From: Acinetobacter indicus CIP 110367
GTDB taxonomy: Bacteria > Pseudomonadota > Gammaproteobacteria > Pseudomonadales > Moraxellaceae
Direction of reading: 5' to 3'
Assembly (NCBI RefSeq): GCF_000488255.1
Contig: NZ_KI530756.1
Location: 62,001-126,000 of the forward strand
Length of the DNA: 64,000 bases
Both the position numbers and the translations under genes were made by a program. Shown here piece after piece: positions 63,016 to 64,000 of this stretch. The notes beneath the pieces were generated by a model, which had not been told where the DNA came from, did no database searches, and saw only the letters and a program-made list of their open reading frames with translations. Within the stretch, counting starts at the first letter, position 1. Each line of letters opens with the position of its first letter.

Positions 63016-64000
63016 CAAAATACCAATATACTTCACCCCAGTCTTGTTCTGAAAGCATTGGTAAAATGTCACCTCTATCAAAATATTGACGTTCATTTGG
63101 TTGGGATGGAGTCGTCCAATAACCTGTTTTTGGACATTTATCCCCACCTTTGATTTTAATTTTTTCTACTGAATCTTGTGTTTGTACTTTTTCTGATTGT
63201 GCTTTAGAAAAATCAACTAAATCTTTCGGATAAAATTGATGCTCTCGATAATTTGTATCATCAATATCTAACAACCATGTAACAGCTGCCGCTTCCCATG
63301 ACCAATAACCAAAATAACTGATACCTGATCTAATATCAGGTTGTGGATGTTGATCATGATAAGGTTCACGACGACTGGCTTCATACCAATCTTCTAAGTA
63401 CTGCAACATCATCGCTGGACGTTTTTCAGGTGCAGCATCAAAAAGTTTAATGAGCTTACGATAAGGTAAATGACGACGTGCTTCATTTGGTGGTGTACCT
63501 CGATCTGTTACAAATGGTGCAATCAATCGCTCAATTAAGCCATCTTTTTCTTGTCCTTCAGGCGTTGCTTCTGTGTAGTCGATAATCGGCATAATCCGAT
63601 TCATTTGATCTGCATAACCTGTCAGTAAACCAAAGCATATCAATCGTAAAGCAATATACCAATAATCTTCTGTTCCTAAGGAGATATGCCAGACATAACG
63701 GCCACCTGCATCAGGGCTTAAATTATAAAGATGACTCGTTTCAGCATATTCTTCTGTCCAATGAAGAAGATATGGATAAAGTTCTTTTATAAAATTTAAA
63801 TCCCCGCCTGCTGAATATTGTAAAGATATCAAGTTCAGAGCATCTTTCAATCTTTGATGACCAGATGCTATATATCCACCAAATTTAGAATCATTTTTAT
63901 AATGGCTAAATCCATCAACAACTGTATATAACCCATTAACAAACGTATCAAATCTCTTGTGATACATTTCTTGCTCAAGCAACTTATCTCTAAATAAACT
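63002..64000 (-). CDS. PoNi-type (DUF1910/DUF1911) immunity protein, 5' end beyond the window
   Basis: The visible 332 codons are open to the right edge; a TTG at 63982 can be read as a start, but the frame continues upstream (SLFRDKL) with PoNi-like sequence, so the real start is probably outside. The body shows PoNi_N/PoNi_C features, e.g. GRYVWHISLGTEDYWYIALRLI, YLEDWYEASR and YFGYWSWEAAAVTWLLDIDD, followed by YREHQFYPKDLVDF. PoNi proteins neutralise the PoNe-type DNase toxins delivered by type VI or similar systems. The last 47 residues (nt 63005-63145), GDKCPKTGYWTTPS...RQYFDRGDILP...WGEVYWYFDGEE, are the shared module. No cognate PoNe toxin is seen. Confidence 0.8.
   Translation of the reverse strand, partial: SLFRDKLLEQEMYHKRFDTFVNGLYTVVDGFSHYKNDSKFGGYIASGHQRLKDALNLISLQYSAGGDLNFIKELYPYLLHWTEEYAETSHLYNLSPDAGGRYVWHISLGTEDYWYIALRLICFGLLTGYADQMNRIMPIIDYTEATPEGQEKDGLIERLIAPFVTDRGTPPNEARRHLPYRKLIKLFDAAPEKRPAMMLQYLEDWYEASRREPYHDQHPQPDIRSGISYFGYWSWEAAAVTWLLDIDDTNYREHQFYPKDLVDFSKAQSEKVQTQDSVEKIKIKGGDKCPKTGYWTTPSQPNERQYFDRGDILPMLSEQDWGEVYWYFDGEE

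Noticed and set aside
62887..63147. Frame of 86 codons starting upstream in the PoNi gene
   Set aside because: Only the part from 63015 fits the broken gene; the upstream part is out of frame with, and inside, the PoNi coding sequence.
63980..63982. TTG as start of the PoNi-type gene
   Set aside because: The frame stays open and immunity-like to the window edge, so the start is probably outside.
1..64000. CRISPR arrays
   Set aside because: No regularly spaced short repeats were found; the repeats seen are IS ends, hairpins and the tRNA pair.

Overview
The window is chromosomal DNA of an Acinetobacter-type gammaproteobacterium (Moraxellaceae). I infer this from protein content and gene style, not from a database search: an RNase E with an Ala/Pro/Glu-rich tail and an FadD-like long-chain acyl-CoA synthetase next to paired tRNA-Lys genes, separate glyQ and glyS, an OprD-type porin, and an IS30 element of the size and target-duplication length usual in this genus. 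Base composition is moderate in the core genes and clearly more AT-rich in the last 6.5 kb.

Layout. 1-7.6 kb: housekeeping and regulatory genes (HAD phosphatase, rppH, ptsP, a tiny basic protein, a macro-domain protein, an AidB-like acyl-CoA dehydrogenase divergent from a TetR regulator). 7.6-11.9 kb: a catalase with a plausible OxyR operator, an MBL-fold hydrolase and an EamA transporter. 11.9-26.3 kb: a complete 3-phenylpropionate catabolic locus. One operon (hcaE-hcaF-hcaC-hcaB-mhpB-hcaD) carries ring dihydroxylation, rearomatisation and meta-cleavage, divergent from an HcaR-type LysR gene. A second block (mhpD-mhpF-mhpE, porin, mhpC) carries the lower pathway. An intact IS30 element (22150-23236, 3-bp target duplication CTT) sits between mhpE and the porin gene. 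A frameshifted DUF1345 membrane gene lies between the two blocks. 26.8-57.4 kb: mostly core genes (rluC and rne divergent across a 750-bp leader, acyl-CoA synthetase, two tRNA-Lys, glyQS, hemH, murI, yacG, ETF-ubiquinone oxidoreductase), with small accessory pieces such as a doubly frameshifted nucleotidyltransferase gene with an intact partner and two secreted helical proteins. 57.5-64 kb: an accessory island.

How genes work together. HcaEFCD would dihydroxylate phenylpropionate, HcaB would rearomatise it to the catechol, MhpB would cleave the ring, MhpC would release succinate plus 2-hydroxypentadienoate, and MhpD, MhpE and MhpF would turn that into pyruvate and acetyl-CoA. The porin probably supplies outer-membrane entry; no inner-membrane permease is visible in the locus.

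The most interesting region is the right-hand island. It holds a DUF3396-type immunity protein, a broken middle gene and a PoNi-type (DUF1910/1911) immunity protein, all on the minus strand, consistent with type VI secretion immunity. All three end in the same approximately 46-residue module (Cys..Gly-x-Trp ... Arg-x-Tyr/Phe-Phe ... Trp-Gly-x-x-x-Trp), although the rest of each protein is unrelated. The middle gene is split by an IS3-family element that itself carries an IS66 element with an exact 8-bp target duplication, and its 3' end is capped by a 113-bp IS5/IS903-like miniature element. The PoNi gene runs off the right edge of the window.
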